Assembly (NCBI RefSeq): GCF_949987535.1 | Contig: NC_080069.1 | Coordinates: 45,311,269 to 45,375,268, forward strand | Direction of reading: 5' to 3' | DNA from: Balaenoptera acutorostrata | Lineage: Eukaryota; Chordata; Mammalia; Artiodactyla; Balaenopteridae | Length of the DNA stretch: 64,000 nucleotides | Part shown: positions 1 to 11,861 of the stretch, piece by piece | How the letters are laid out: every line of letters starts with the position of its first letter | Position numbering within the stretch: position 1 is the first letter of the stretch | Translations under genes and position numbers: made by a program | Notes under the pieces: model-generated | Database searches by the model: none | Told to the model about the DNA's origin: nothing | Seen by the model: the letters and a program-made list of their open reading frames with translations, nothing else

Positions 1-581
1 TTTCAGATGAAGAAATTGAAGCCATTGTTTTTCAAAAAGTCTGTTTTCTAAAAGGAAGAATAGAAGTCCTTTCCTTAAAAGAAATTAGTTTTCCTTTTTA
101 AGATGTTTATAAATTCAGATTTTGCATATTGATATAAAATATTTAAAAAATAAAATGATTGAAAATTTGCCTAAAATGAGGAATTAGGTCTCAGTTTGTT
201 TAAGTAGGCAATTACCCTTTCCACTTTATAATGTGATATGAGTTACAAAATGACAACAATTTTAGAAATTTAATCGGTTTTTGCCTCTCCTCCCCCAATA
301 CATTCTCTGCCCTGCTTCTGTGCCTCCGGGGCTGACCCTACAGATGCATCACCAGGACTTCTTTGAATTCACACTTCTAGCTGAATTTGGCCAATGGCAG
401 ATCAGAGTGAGGAGGAGAAAGGATGGATTATTTCTTCTCCCACCCCCCTCTAGACCTTGGCTCTCTGGTTTTGGTCTGATTCTCTCTCTAAAATTACAGT
501 TCATTTCAGGAACTTCTATTGGTCCAGCTTTCATCAGGCTCTCACTGTCTCCTCCCCTGCTATTTTAGATCCAGATCTTTT
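1..581. other. Unique AT-rich sequence, no feature recognised
   Basis: I see no repeat family, exon or RNA in this stretch. Short open frames at 281-568 and 349-534 overlap on opposite strands and show no family resemblance. Confidence 0.5.
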
Positions 582-618
582 TTTTTTTTTCATACAAGAA
601 CTTATGTTTATTGCAAAC

Positions 619-658
<40 letters not shown>

Positions 659-1110
659 CATGTGCAAGAGAGATTAGAAGCCTAGAATATAAGGTTAAGA
701 ATTTAAAAGCATCTTACGTCTTGCTCTAATGGCAACAAAATTAATAGGAACAAAGCATTGTGTTGCTCTCTGGCACAGTAGGAGGGTACCTCTGCAGACC
801 TGATGAGCACATTTTGTGAAATATGTAGTATGAAGGAAGAAAGCTTGGTGGGTCTTCACTGCACACATGGAACTGTCCATGTTTTGGATTGGTGTTGCCT
901 GAATGACCTGCCACTACATGTGACTTCTAACACGGGGATTATCAGTAGGTGGGCCAGAAGATAACTTCTCTTCTGACTGGATGGGCAGTTTAAGGTCTCC
1001 ATATTATCTCTAATATAGCCAATGAATTGCACATAATCTGCACTGCAAATCAAGTGGGCCCCCAAAATACCATGGGTGAGACTGTATTGCACTGCTGCTT
1101 TCACAAGCTC
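582..1110 (-). pseudogene. Candidate processed retrocopy, parent unidentified
   Basis: Read on the minus strand, this block ends like a mature mRNA. A (CT)n tract is followed by 'gcaataaacataag' (AATAAA signal), then about 17 bases, then an A-run of about a dozen (T-run near 580-593 on the plus strand). Upstream, the minus strand is open for about 82 codons (1104 to 856) with gene-like composition, including residues '[19 protein letters not shown]'. A second minus-strand frame (880 to 695) is probably 3' untranslated sequence. I do not recognise the parent gene and found no clean target-site duplication, so the right boundary is arbitrary. It could also be a genuine 3' terminal exon or an unrecognised old repeat. 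The signal plus A-tail is seen directly; the retrocopy interpretation is inference. Confidence 0.4.
618..658. repeat. (AG)n simple repeat
   Basis: A nearly pure AG/GA dinucleotide run with one 'aaag' interruption. It lies inside the candidate minus-strand retrocopy, where it reads as (CT)n just upstream of the AATAAA signal. Confidence 0.9.
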
Positions 1111-3582
1111 ACCCTAGTCAAGGATTCTGAGGCTGGAATGTGATCCCCACGTCTCCATTCAAGACCTTCCACTTGTGCTTTCCCAGCATGCTTCAGTGTT
1201 TCTTATTGGTTCCTTTCCTTATCTTTGTAACTTCTCTCTTCATGAAATTATCTTCAAAACCCCACATTAGTTACCTTGCATTTTCTATTGGGGACCTAAT
1301 GAATGCAGTGACACAACTCAGGAATAGAATCAGAGGGATGATGTTTCTATTAAATAGCTAATGAGTGATTGCCAATAGGAAACAGACCTGGGGAAGGTGT
1401 AGTTACACTTGCTTATTTCATCTTCATTCTGTGATACCCTTTCTGTAGACTTTCCAACAAAATCTAGCAGTAGTTCCTGATTATCCTCCTGGAAGCCTGT
1501 GGATATATTTTTTTTTTCTTTTATAGAAAAGCAATTGATGTTAATTTTATTTACTTATACAAAACTATTTTCCAAATATTGTTGGAAGAGAAATGTAGGG
1601 TAGGAGGCTCAGGAAATATTTTAATGCTTAAAAAAAATTACGTGCCATGTGATTTTAAACTTTGCAAACTTTCCCATACATAAGCTTACTTTTGCTAAAA
1701 TGCAAATCAAATAAAATGCTTCTAGATTATGCATGGGAGTGTTGCTGGAGAGAAATAGAAGAGGGAATAGGGCCCTTCAGAGATAATCTTCTGTGGATAA
1801 GTGATTAAGCACTAGAATGGATATCATAGTCAAAGTCTAGCCTCATTTGTTTTACAGATGCTGCTTCATTTAGGCAAAATGCCTCTTTATACCTTAGGGA
1901 ATTAGGTAATGAATTAGAAGAATAGTTAAAGGAAAAAATATATAGATTAGAGAGTCATTCCAGTGAAGCTAGGGAGTGAATGGATATTTAAGTTACTCTC
2001 AGATTCATTAGTCTTCGTGTCTATTTCTATAAAATTCAGAATCACAGTCACATAAATACAATTATTATACTTAAATAAATCAAGAAAGTTTCATTTTCAA
2101 AAATGTCAGATGTTCTGTATTTCTCTGCTGGCAGTATAAATCTGAAGTTGATCTCTGCTAAACATCTGTCAAAAATACACATTTGTTTAACGGAATCACC
2201 AGTAGTTCAAAAATAAAGTGCTTTGAATAACACATCAGTAAGCAAAAAGTTTGTTCATTCTATTTAAAAATGCACTAAGTACCCCACAAAATACTATAAA
2301 TTTTTATAAATGTGTTCATTATGAAGTAAAATTTCATCATAAAAATCTGTCTTATAGATGGAACTTAAAAACCAAAAAAATGCCAAATAAAAGTGGAAAG
2401 TACTTCCTTCCTTTCATTATCCTAGTCTAATTTCTTCTAATTTAGAAGCTGTTCACAAACATAAAAACAACAATCAACTAATACTTTTAAACTACATTCA
2501 CTCTTTATGGAAAAAAAAAAAATCAAAATAATCTGTAGTCTTCAAGGAAAAAGGGGATTAGAAACTTATTTGACCGGACAGAGGATTTGTAAAATTTTCC
2601 TCAGGTTAAAAGATAAAACATTGCAGGAATTAGGTTGAAAACATAATTTAGCTTTCCCCAAATGTATTTTCATTGTATTTTTCTATTTTAGATTTCTAGA
2701 CATTTGCTTTTGAGTTCTTGTTAAAGAAATAATTGCACAAACTTGAAAAATATAACCACATGGATTCTTTCATCACTGTTTCTTCCTGGCACTGAAAATT
2801 TTTTTCCTGGATGTCAGTAGCAGAAGATTATGGCTGTAACCTGCTGGGGTAAATATAGTACATTGTAAATAAAATGCTATCAGTTCAGTGGTTGAGAATA
2901 TTTGTTTTTCACCCCACACTTAACAATAGCAACAAAAATGTATAACACCACAAAATGTTCATTTCTCACTCTGAGTACTATTTAAGACTTTCAGTGGCTT
3001 ATTTTAGAAATTGCAAGATTTTAAAAGCCTCCTTAACATATGGCAAGATGAAGTGGTAGCCTGTGATTGTTTTTATTTCAGTTTTAGGCTAATTTTCTGC
3101 CAGTTGCTTTGCTGAGTTTTTTGTTTGTTTGTTTTCTCAGCAGTTAATTTATTTAAGAAGATACTTGAAGATCACTTCCTTGGTTTCTCTTTTTCGATTG
3201 TTTCATTGTTTATTATTCTGCTTAGGAAATATTTTTGAAGTATGAGACGGGAAAGAGCAATATTAGTGGTATTACACTTAGGATTCTGCAACAATTTAGC
3301 TGTCATATTTGAATCTCTCAAGTCAGAAAGCTATAAAAGATCAAGAGATGAGTGTCAGGAATCTGTGGTGAGAAAAGAAAGAACTTAATAGAGTGTTCTA
3401 AAGACTCTCCTAAGTTGTGTTTCCTCATTATAGGCAGGTTTCTTATCTGTAGTTAGGATAAATTATTTTGAGTAGAAGAAAGATAGTGCAAGATGAGCTA
3501 AGACTCAAAAATATATTAATATTGAAATACTGAATTGATTTATTTTTAAATGTCTTTATTAAATTCATTAAAAGTTGCCATA
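1111..3582. other. Unique AT-rich sequence, no feature recognised
   Basis: Contains short T and A runs (about 1510-1524 and 2509-2521) but no repeat family, exon or RNA that I can support. Confidence 0.45.
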
Positions 3583-3775
3583 GATAGTGAGGAGGATTAA
3601 GAGGTACAAACTGCTAAGTGTAAAATAGGTAAGTTACAAGGATATAATTTACAGCACAGGGAGTATAGCCAATATCTTATAATAACTTTAAATGGGGTAT
3701 AATCTATAAAAATGTTAAAAAACTATGTTGTACACCTGAAATTAATATAATATTGTCAGTTATACTTAAAATATG
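3583..3775 (+). mobile_element. LINE-1 3' UTR fragment
   Basis: The phrases 'gaggattaagaggtacaaact', 'cagcacagggagtatagcc' and 'ttgtacacctgaaattaat' are those of the artiodactyl/cetacean L1 3' UTR. The same phrases recur in the L1 3' end at 12130-12290. Only the terminal part is present, so the copy is strongly 5'-truncated and non-coding. Confidence 0.8.
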
Positions 3776-3840
3776 TATATATAGCCATCCTTAAAAAATT
3801 ACCCTAAACAGCAAATTTCATGAAAAATACTATCTTCTTA

Positions 3841-3935
3841 AAAAAAATTTTTGTTGAAATATAGCTGATTTACAATGTTCTGCTAGTTTCAGGTGTACAG
3901 CAAGTTGATTCAGATAAATATATATATATTTTATA
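3841..3935 (-). mobile_element. LINE-1 3' end fragment, minus strand
   Basis: 'gttgaaatatagctgatttacaatgtt' followed by 'caggtgtacagcaa' is the reverse complement of an L1 3' terminus. It matches the start of the minus-strand L1s at 14.7 kb and 34.6 kb. It lies 65 bases from an opposite-strand L1 tail and is a separate insertion. Confidence 0.75.
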
Positions 3936-4742
3936 TATTTTTTTAAAAGAAAAATGTTAGAAGTGACATTGTTTTATATATAGCAAATACCTATAATGTC
4001 TGTCTTAATAATGACAGCTGAATACTTATATCAACTTTTCTGTATTCAGTATGCTGCAACATATTATTTCAGTATATGAAGAAAATGCAGCCTCACTCAG
4101 ATATGAATGAAAGATAGGAAAAAAAGAAATATTAAAAAATCATTCATATAATTGAGAATATTCTTCTTTGATATAACACCAAAATTTGGCAGGTGGTAGT
4201 TTGTTAAAGGTTAGTCACAATATGGAATCTGAAACTGTATCAGTGGACTTTTCATACTCTGTTACATAAAAATCCCTTGGTCTCCCTTGACCTTTTAATA
4301 TATCTTTTACCTGTGCATGATTTTCACCATTTGGAAATTATTGGTTCACTGAATTATACAGTCCATCCAAATGTTGATACATTTCATTTTACAATATCAA
4401 ATCAATATCAAAAAATCACACTTATTAATATCACTATTGATATCATCAGAAAATTCTTTAAGTATTGACATGTTGAGTTAATTGTGGCAGACATCAGTTT
4501 TCCAAAATCCTAACTTTTGTTTGAAATTTTCGATTATATTTTTGGTAACATACTTGTTGATTGTTTTCCTTGAAGTGATAAGCTCCTTTTGTTCATTTTC
4601 AGGAAAATGTCAAATATCCAAGTTTTAATAACCATATTTGTCTGTTAGTCATTCTTTTAAGTAAAGCTAGTGTTTCACGAAAAAAGGAGCTAGTTTACTT
4701 TTCAACTCAGACTATTACACAAATAATTTTTCTTATATTTCA
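3936..4742. other. No feature recognised
   Basis: AT-rich. A short open frame at 4277-4468 has no recognisable family signature. Confidence 0.45.
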
Positions 4743-4859
4743 GAAAGCAGAAGTTCTCACTTTATGCATATTTCTCATTTTGTCACACCGTGAATTGTGC
4801 AGCATCTGTGCAAATGTCAACATAGTAAATAATATCTTAGTATTATTATGAAAATAGTT

Positions 4860-4933
4860 TAGCTTCAGGGGATTCAGGGAAAGTGTCTTGGGGACCCATA
4901 GAGCTCTATGGACCACACTTTGAGAACCACTGC
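4860..4933 (-). mobile_element. Possible hAT (MER5/MER20-type) terminal remnant
   Basis: The right end reads 'gaccacactttgagaaccactg', the reverse complement of the 'cagtggttctcaaagtgtggtc' end of mammalian hAT MITEs. The rest is too decayed to define a left end. Confidence 0.45.
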
Positions 4934-4934
4934 T

Positions 4935-5075
4935 TTAGAAAATGTACCAGGCCCTTCACAGACATTATTGCAAGGCATCTTTGCAGCAAGCCCATGTGGT
5001 AGAAACTGACTTTCTTCATTTTACAGATTTTCCTTTATTTTACAGATAAAAATTATGAATTTTCAGTAACTTGCT
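4935..5075 (+). repeat. MIR-like SINE remnant (weak)
   Basis: 'aatgtaccaggcccttcacagacatt' and 'ttcattttacagat' follow the order of the MIR core ('gtgccaggcactg... cccattttacagat'). Similarity is low and the boundaries are approximate. Confidence 0.35.
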
Positions 5076-5342
5076 CACTCCACTCATCTGGATCCTCCAG
5101 TATGAGCTCAAAATCTTTAGGATATATTGTCAGTTTTTCATTTATATACTGGAAAAAGTTACTATTTATCTTCTATATATTTTGCGATGATTAAATTAAA
5201 AGTCACGGATGGGCTGGTTCTTTGAAGGCAGTGAAATAATTCATTTTGGATATTCTGATTAATCCTGACCCTTGGCTACATGAGGGAAAACAAGTGTGAA
5301 ATATTTCCTTCCCTTTTTACCAGTAGCTCTCACATACTGCTT

Positions 5343-5357
5343 CCACTAGGTGGCGCT
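5343..5357 (+). promoter_or_regulatory. CTCF-like binding motif
   Basis: 'ccactaggtggcgct' fits the CTCF core CCASYAGRKGGCRS at every core position. It lies in locally GC-richer DNA outside any recognised repeat. Whether it is bound is inference from sequence alone. Confidence 0.55.
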
Positions 5358-5481
5358 GAGATTCAGAAAGGGGTCTGGGGTGGGTAGTTGGAGCAGCTGG
5401 GAGGTGTGAGACAGACCTATCTCCAAGAACTTGAAGGAAACCCATCCAGCAAATAGATATGTCTGACAACTATCTGAGCGA

Positions 5482-5496
5482 TCACCAGGTGGCAGG
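5482..5496 (+). promoter_or_regulatory. Second CTCF-like motif, same orientation
   Basis: 'tcaccaggtggcagg' matches the CTCF core apart from its first base. It lies 139 bases from the stronger motif at 5343 and points the same way. Confidence 0.4.
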
Positions 5497-5784
5497 GAGG
5501 TCCAAACATGGAGTATCTATGGATGGGGAGAACCCAGTAACAGGAAACCCAGAAGCAAGGAGTTCTCACATCAGGGAAGATTGCCAGTAGCTCCCAAGGC
5601 TTCCTGGTGGTTTGAGGTTAAGCTGCAGAGGCTGGGACTGTAACAAGGAAAGGTCGCTGAGGAATAAAACAAGCCATCAGGAGGCAGCAGTACTAGTACC
5701 CTCCAGGTCTGAAAGAAGACGTTGGGCATAAATCTCAATTACTGCTCTACACGTGACAGTGTTAATGACAATATTAATTGTAAT

Positions 5785-5990
5785 GCTATTACCATTTACT
5801 GCTGACTTACTGAGTTTCAAATACTATGCAGAGCACTTTAAGCATTCTGTGTCATTTAATCCTTGAACTTTGCAAAGCGTTATTACTATCTGCATTTACA
5901 GATGGCTAAGTTGGAATGCAGGTTAAACAGTGTGTTTCCTAACCTGTGTGTTTCCTAAAAACATACAGCTGGTAATTAATGGGGCTAAGG
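5785..5990 (+). repeat. MIR SINE
   Basis: The order 'ctgagtttcaaatactatgcagagcactttaagc', 'catttaatccttg', 'tatctgcatttacagatg' and 'aaacatacagctggtaattaa' follows the MIR core and 3' region. Diverged, plus orientation. Confidence 0.65.
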
Positions 5991-6403
5991 AATAAACCTC
6001 TCTGTGCACCTATCTCCCTAGCTTCCTGCTGTGCTGCTGCTAATACCTGTGAATCTGGTTCTATTATTGGAGGTTCTTATGAAATACGTATGTGAAAATT
6101 CAGGAAGGGGAAGGGGGAGTTGAGTCAAAATGTTTCAATTTCATTCATTAAGTACTCACTTCCTAGGCTTTACTTTTTAATGGGGTAGAATTAATTAAAA
6201 TCCAGAATATAATCAAAATGATTTCTGTGTTTTTTCTAATATTATAAACAGATTTTTTGAGTAATATGAAATATTTTAACTTATGTATATTTTGAATGCA
6301 TTTTTTTAACACAATTACATGTGAATAGAAAACAGCACATGTTAAAATTATGCTTCTTTGTTCTCAGAAATGAATTGGAATTTTGTTACCTGGAATGAGA
6401 ATA

Positions 6404-6787
6404 GAGGATCAATTTTTTTTTTTTCTTTTTTTTTTAAATTAAACCTCAATAAGCCTGACTTTTTTTTTTTTTTTTTTAATATTCCTGCATTTTATTTATT
6501 TATTTATTTTTGGCTGTGTTGGGTCTTTGTTTCTGTGTGAGGGCTTTCTCTAGTTGTGGCAAGTGGGGGCCACTCTTCATCGCGGTGCGCGGGCCTCTCA
6601 CTGTTGCGGCCTCTCTTGTTGCGGAGCACAGGCTCCAGTCGCGCAGGCTCAGTAGTTGTGGCTCACGGGCCCAGTTGCTCCGCGGCATGTGGGATCCTCC
6701 CAGACCAGGGCTCGAACCCGTGTCCCCTGCATTGGCAGGCAGATTCTCAACCACTGCGCCACCAGGGAAGCCGGAGGATCAATTTTT
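6404..6787 (-). mobile_element. CHR-type tRNA-derived SINE, with TSD
   Basis: A minus-strand SINE. The (TTTAT)n/T tail is at about 6418-6512 and the tRNA-like head ends at 6773 ('gcgccaccagggaagcc'). The box 'accagggctcgaacccgtg' is the reverse complement of the internal promoter B box. The target-site duplication 'gaggatcaattttt' is present at 6404-6417 and 6774-6787. The tail is unusually long and composite, with two T-runs separated by unrelated bases. Confidence 0.92.
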
Positions 6788-7689
6788 TAAAAGTGACTGA
6801 CTTCTGGGGAAAACACAACCTTAGTAATTTCACATTTTGGACAAGTTGAGCAGGTTCTGACAAAGTTTCATGTTCATGCTTCCTACAGGGTAGCAATAAA
6901 TAGGATTTACACCAGAGAAAAATATAAAGCTTCAAACAGAAACAGATGATAAAATGTGTCTTGCAGTAACAATAGCACCCTATGTCAATAAAGAAGCAAT
7001 AAATTCAAGTAGATACCCGGTTTGCCAGATCACACTATAGTATTTTAGAAAAACCACACAGACACACGGATTTGTCTTTCAGTAAATAACCAAATTTGAG
7101 ATTACCAAATCAATATTTTCCATTATATGCAAAGACTTCTAAATCTATAGTATATAAAAAATATGTGAACTACTTGTATTAAGGCAAGGAGAACTCAAAA
7201 TGCTCATTTTCACAAACGTAGCTTAGAGTCAAGGTTAATCAGAGTTTGAAATGAGTTAAATAGCTCCTTTAGAAAGTCAGCTAAATAAAAGAAATGAACC
7301 AGCCTTTTCCATTTTCTTAAACATTTCAACCAGAGTCAAATTAGTTAGTTCAAAATAAGGTCAATTCTTTGCCATTTGGGTTATATTAAAATAGCTATTT
7401 TGGGAAAATAGCATACCACTAAATGACATTACTTATTAGCCTTTAATATATATTAAATATACAGGGCAACTAATTTCATTTATATTTTTTGATTTGATTT
7501 GATTTTAATACACTGTTCCTCTGTCTTGTTTCAGTTACTCTCTGGTGTAAATGCCAGTTTTAGATTGAACTGTATTAATCTTTTGGAGAAATTTGAATGC
7601 TGGGCTTTTTCTACTTTCCTTGGAGTTTTTTGATGATTTCAACTATTTGTTTGCAGGATGTTATTGGCAGGGAAATCTCAATACAAGCT
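6788..7689. other. No feature recognised
   Basis: AT-rich unique sequence. I see no exon or RNA gene. Confidence 0.45.
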
Positions 7690-8330
7690 CTCTTTCACTC
7701 ATTTACTAAAGATGTATTTATCATTCACCTCCTATGTGCCAGCACTGTGCTAGCCAATGATCCTGTGTCAGTGAATAATACAGAGCTGTTTTTCCTTTAT
7801 ATTCCCATAAATGTCATTTTAGTAAGAAAAACTAATAACAAACAAGCTATTACTGTAGTCATGTATGTAATAAAGCAGAAGTTCAGGGCTTTGTTGGAGC
7901 ATCTGTCATAAGGATTCACCTTTGTCTTACAGGGATAAGGTTCAGAGGATAGGTAGAATTACAAGGTACTATTTCAGAAAGAAATCTGTATAAAGTCTTT
8001 GGAGGCAGGTTAGAGTGCATCTCAGGACAAATGAAATTTGAGGTACCTGAGACCTGTCAGCTGAGGGTCTGTCTTAAAAATAATTTTAGCAAGTTTGAAT
8101 TTTATCCTAAAGTCTTTGAGTACTTATTGAAGGACATTAAGTATAAGAAAAATAGAGTTAAAATGTAGTTTTGGGTAGACTTATGTTACTTGGATGTAAG
8201 ATGGAAAATAATTTGGGCTGTGATGGAGTTTGAGGATGTAAGGGAAGAGAAACAGGAGGCCATTTCGGTTGTCTGAGTGACAGAACATGGTGGCTTAGGC
8301 TGGCCTGATAGTACTTCGTGTAGTGAGGTC
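7690..8330 (+). repeat. Ancient mammalian interspersed repeat remnant
   Basis: 'ctcatttactaaagatgtatttatcattcacctcctatgtgccagcactgtgctag' is the start of a widespread old repeat ('...tattgagcacctactatgtgccaggcactg'). Later phrases ('ttgaggatgtaagg', 'gaggccatttcggttgtc') also read as decayed repeat. I am unsure of the family (MIR/L2-related). Confidence 0.4.
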
Positions 8331-8683
8331 CATGCTCCAAACAAGTCAACTTCTCACACAAAACCTATGAAATGTGATTTTCCTGGGAAGTCCCTTATGA
8401 GTCCTTCACATTACGAAAGAAGATCTAACCCTAGAATGCCCTGGAAACTTATTCTTTTTAATTAATCGTCTTGACTGTACCTTGAAATAAAATATTGTCT
8501 ACTGAAGATTTTTTGGCCATTTGCTTCTGTTTATTTTACTGAAGCAGTAATTTTAAGATGTTTAGAGAGGCTTAGTAGTATCAAATGAAATTTGGTATTT
8601 AAGCAGTTTTTTTTCTATTTTGTCCATGTTTTATTTGCATGCTCTGCCTATGATTAATGAAGACCCTGTTTTAGTAGAATCAG

Positions 8684-8720
<37 letters not shown>
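8684..8720. repeat. (TAGA)n tetranucleotide microsatellite
   Basis: About nine perfect units of TAGA. The array is uninterrupted, so it is probably polymorphic. Confidence 0.95.
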
Positions 8721-10555
8721 GTCTATGTATAGTATTTGTAAGTAAAGAAGTATTTTTGGTAAATAAGCCAAGTTTTTAGCTACAGGGAAATTATTTTACA
8801 AATTAACATTTTACATTATCAGAAAGTATTACAGGGAGCAAGGCACTTTGCAATCACTATCTCATTAGATACATGGAATAGATATTTCATCTTTTCTTAC
8901 TTTTTAAATTAGTATTCTTCCTTTAACCTAAACAGTAAAGAGTAAACGACAGCTGGTCAAATTAATAATAACTTTTGGAGAAGTTTTTAGGTATTAATTA
9001 TAAGGCAAATGGTAATTTTATATACTTTATCATGAGGGAAAAACAGAATCACTGACAAAGAGCATAGCAGAGAAATGTATTTTTAGTATTTGATTATCAT
9101 CTCGGAGATCTAACAGATATCATAACAAAACAGACAAATGATACATGCCTTTGCAAAGGCAAAAGATTTACCAAAATAAACTTTTATCATTGTAAAATTC
9201 TTTTTTAAAAAAATTTTAACTGACCCTAATAATTACAAACACACCACTGTTCTGCTTACATTTATGACAGGATGCAATTTCATTTTTAAATTCATTCAAA
9301 CACAGTCCAGGGTAAATAAGAAATAAAGCACTTGGTCAGATTGTCAGAGGCAAGCTGACATTTGGTAAAGAAGGTCACTGGAGTCTAAATGTATGGACAC
9401 TGGCTCCTAAGGGAACTGAGAAGTGCTCGCTCTATGTCACACACATACTTCAGTTTTCTCCCTCACCATGAAAAGATCTTGAGACCAAATACTAAGGTTG
9501 TAAGTTAAACTAATAAAAGGGAGACAGGTCCAAACCATGACTCTGAACAAGATCTAACCTCACTGACTCTCAAGAGGGTTTAATCCAAATAGCTAATCAT
9601 GAAACAGATGCTCATCCAAATAATTATGACACGGATTTATCCCCAATCATATACAAAATAAATGTAGTATTATTTTAATTTGAATAATCTAATTTCTTAT
9701 TATATTCTAATTCTAAAATATATTTCTAATAATTTCTTTTATATAAATATATGCATATATATTCTTTTAAATAGGGGAATTTTATAACTAATATTTTTTA
9801 TTTATAATAATGTTTTATAACTGATTTATAAGAAAACAGTGGAAAGAAGGAGAAGGGCCATAATTTGGGGACAAAATCCACAGCAAGGAAGCACTGGAAC
9901 AGACAATTGAAATAACTTAGTCCATCCATCTTATTTTTCAAATAGGAAACAAATAGGTCATTCCTCAATTAGAATTAAGATGTAGTCCTCATAAATCTGT
10001 TTAGTGTTTTTCCCATGACATTATCTCATGACTTCTGTAGTCATTGCTTAATCTGACATTTAAGACATTGAACAAAGTCTTTGATCCTGTAACAGGTCAC
10101 ATTTACCCCAATGGAAAAAAAAAATCTTAGTTTGGAGAGCTGATACAGAAGTACATTAGTTAGCTGGCCACTACTAAGGTTGAATAGTTGTGTGATCTTA
10201 CTAGGTCATTGAGAAGAGCTTATGAAGTACATTACACAACTTTCTGCCCAAGGAAAGAAAGGAGAAACCATTTGTCAATTGAATCTCATCCACTGTTGGT
10301 CCAAGATGGCTCCATGGGGCATGAATTCCCCTTACATATGAGTTGAGTGTGCAGGAATGCCCATATGGTTGCTCTGAATGCCCCAGCCTGCCCACCAGTG
10401 AAGCCCCAGGGCAGGAATCAGGAGACACACAGATTAACACGAGTCAAGATACTGTTAAGTTGCACATGCATGAAATTAGACAGTCAGTACAGAACTTGCC
10501 ACTGCAGCACTGGTTAGAATAAGTGGTGGGTATGGGAAGATTGGCAGTGTGCATA
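8721..10555. other. No feature recognised
   Basis: AT-rich unique sequence. A minus-strand open frame at 10201-10440 has no recognisable family signature, and neighbouring composition gives no sign of a coding exon. Confidence 0.4.
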
Positions 10556-10559
10556 AGAA

Positions 10560-10715
10560 GTGTCTGATATAGAGCCTATCATCACGGTTATATGGATGAT
10601 GACCTACAGGCTCAGGAAGCCTAATAAGTTACCGAAAGCCACATGTTGGAAAGCAGCAGAGCCAGATTTCTGTATGATTCTAGAGCCCATGTTTGGAACC
10701 ACTGAGTGTTGCTTT
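10560..10715 (+). repeat. MIR SINE
   Basis: 'tacaggctcaggaagcctaataagttaccgaaagccaca', 'agcagagccagatttc' and 'agagcccatgtttggaacca' follow the MIR central and 3' region in order. Confidence 0.6.
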
Positions 10716-10907
10716 CTCAGGCATATATTGTTATTAAAGAAAACTTACATAATATATACCCAGCAGAACTTTTACAGGTTGAGGTAGCTGCAGTAATTTT
10801 TCCCCTTTGTATTGCTTGTAAAGCATGATTAAGATAAGGATGTAGGGCTCTGTGACTTCAGAGAGCCACTTCTAGATGAGGAGGTAAAACTCATCAAGAA
10901 GATGGGA

Positions 10908-11824
10908 CAGTCTCTTCAATAAGTGGTGCTGGGAAAACTGGACAGCTACATGTAAAAGAATGAAATTAGAACATTTTCTGACACCATGTACAAAAATAAA
11001 CCCAAAATGGATTAAAGATCTAAATGTAAGACCAGAAACCATAAAACTCCTAGAGAAACACATAGGCAGAACAGTCTGACATAAATCACAACAATATTTT
11101 TTCTTTGGATCAGTCTCCTAAAGCAAAGGAAATAAAAGTAAAAATAAAGAAATGGGACCTAATTAAACTTAAAAGCTTTTGCACAGCAAAGGAAACCATC
11201 AACAAAGTGAAAAGACAACCTACTAAATGTGAGAAAATATTTGTAAATGATATGACCAATAAGGGGTTAATATCCAACATATATAAACAGCCCATACAAC
11301 TCAACATCAAAAACAAAAAACAAACAAATAAAAACCCCCAAACAACAAACTACTTGATTAAAAAATGGGCAGAAGACCTGAATACACATTTTTCCAAAGA
11401 GGACATCCAGATGGCCAACAGGCACATGAAAAGATGCTTAACATTGCTAATCATCAGGGAAATGCACATCAAAACCACAATGAGATATCACCTTACACCT
11501 GTCAGAATGGCTATCATCAAAAAGACCACAAATAACAAGTGTTTGCGAGGATGTGAAGAAAAGGGAATGCTCATATACTGTTGGCAGGAATGTAAATTGG
11601 TGCAGCCACTGTGGAAAACAGTATGAAGATTTTTCAAAAAATTAAGAATAGAACTACCATATGACCCAGCAATTCCATTCCTGGGTATATATCTGAAAAA
11701 AAACAAAAACACTAATTCAAAAAGATACATGCACCCCAATGTTCATAGCAGTATTATTTATAATTGCTCAGATAATGGAAGCAACCTATGTGTCCATCAA
11801 CCGATGAATGGATAAAGAAGATGT

Positions 11825-11861
<37 letters not shown>

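Noticed and set aside
6730..6775. tRNA gene suggested by A/B-box-like sequences in the SINEs
   Set aside because: The B box 'gggttcgagccc' is part of the tRNA-derived SINE head. No cloverleaf with acceptor pairing is present, so no tRNA gene is called.
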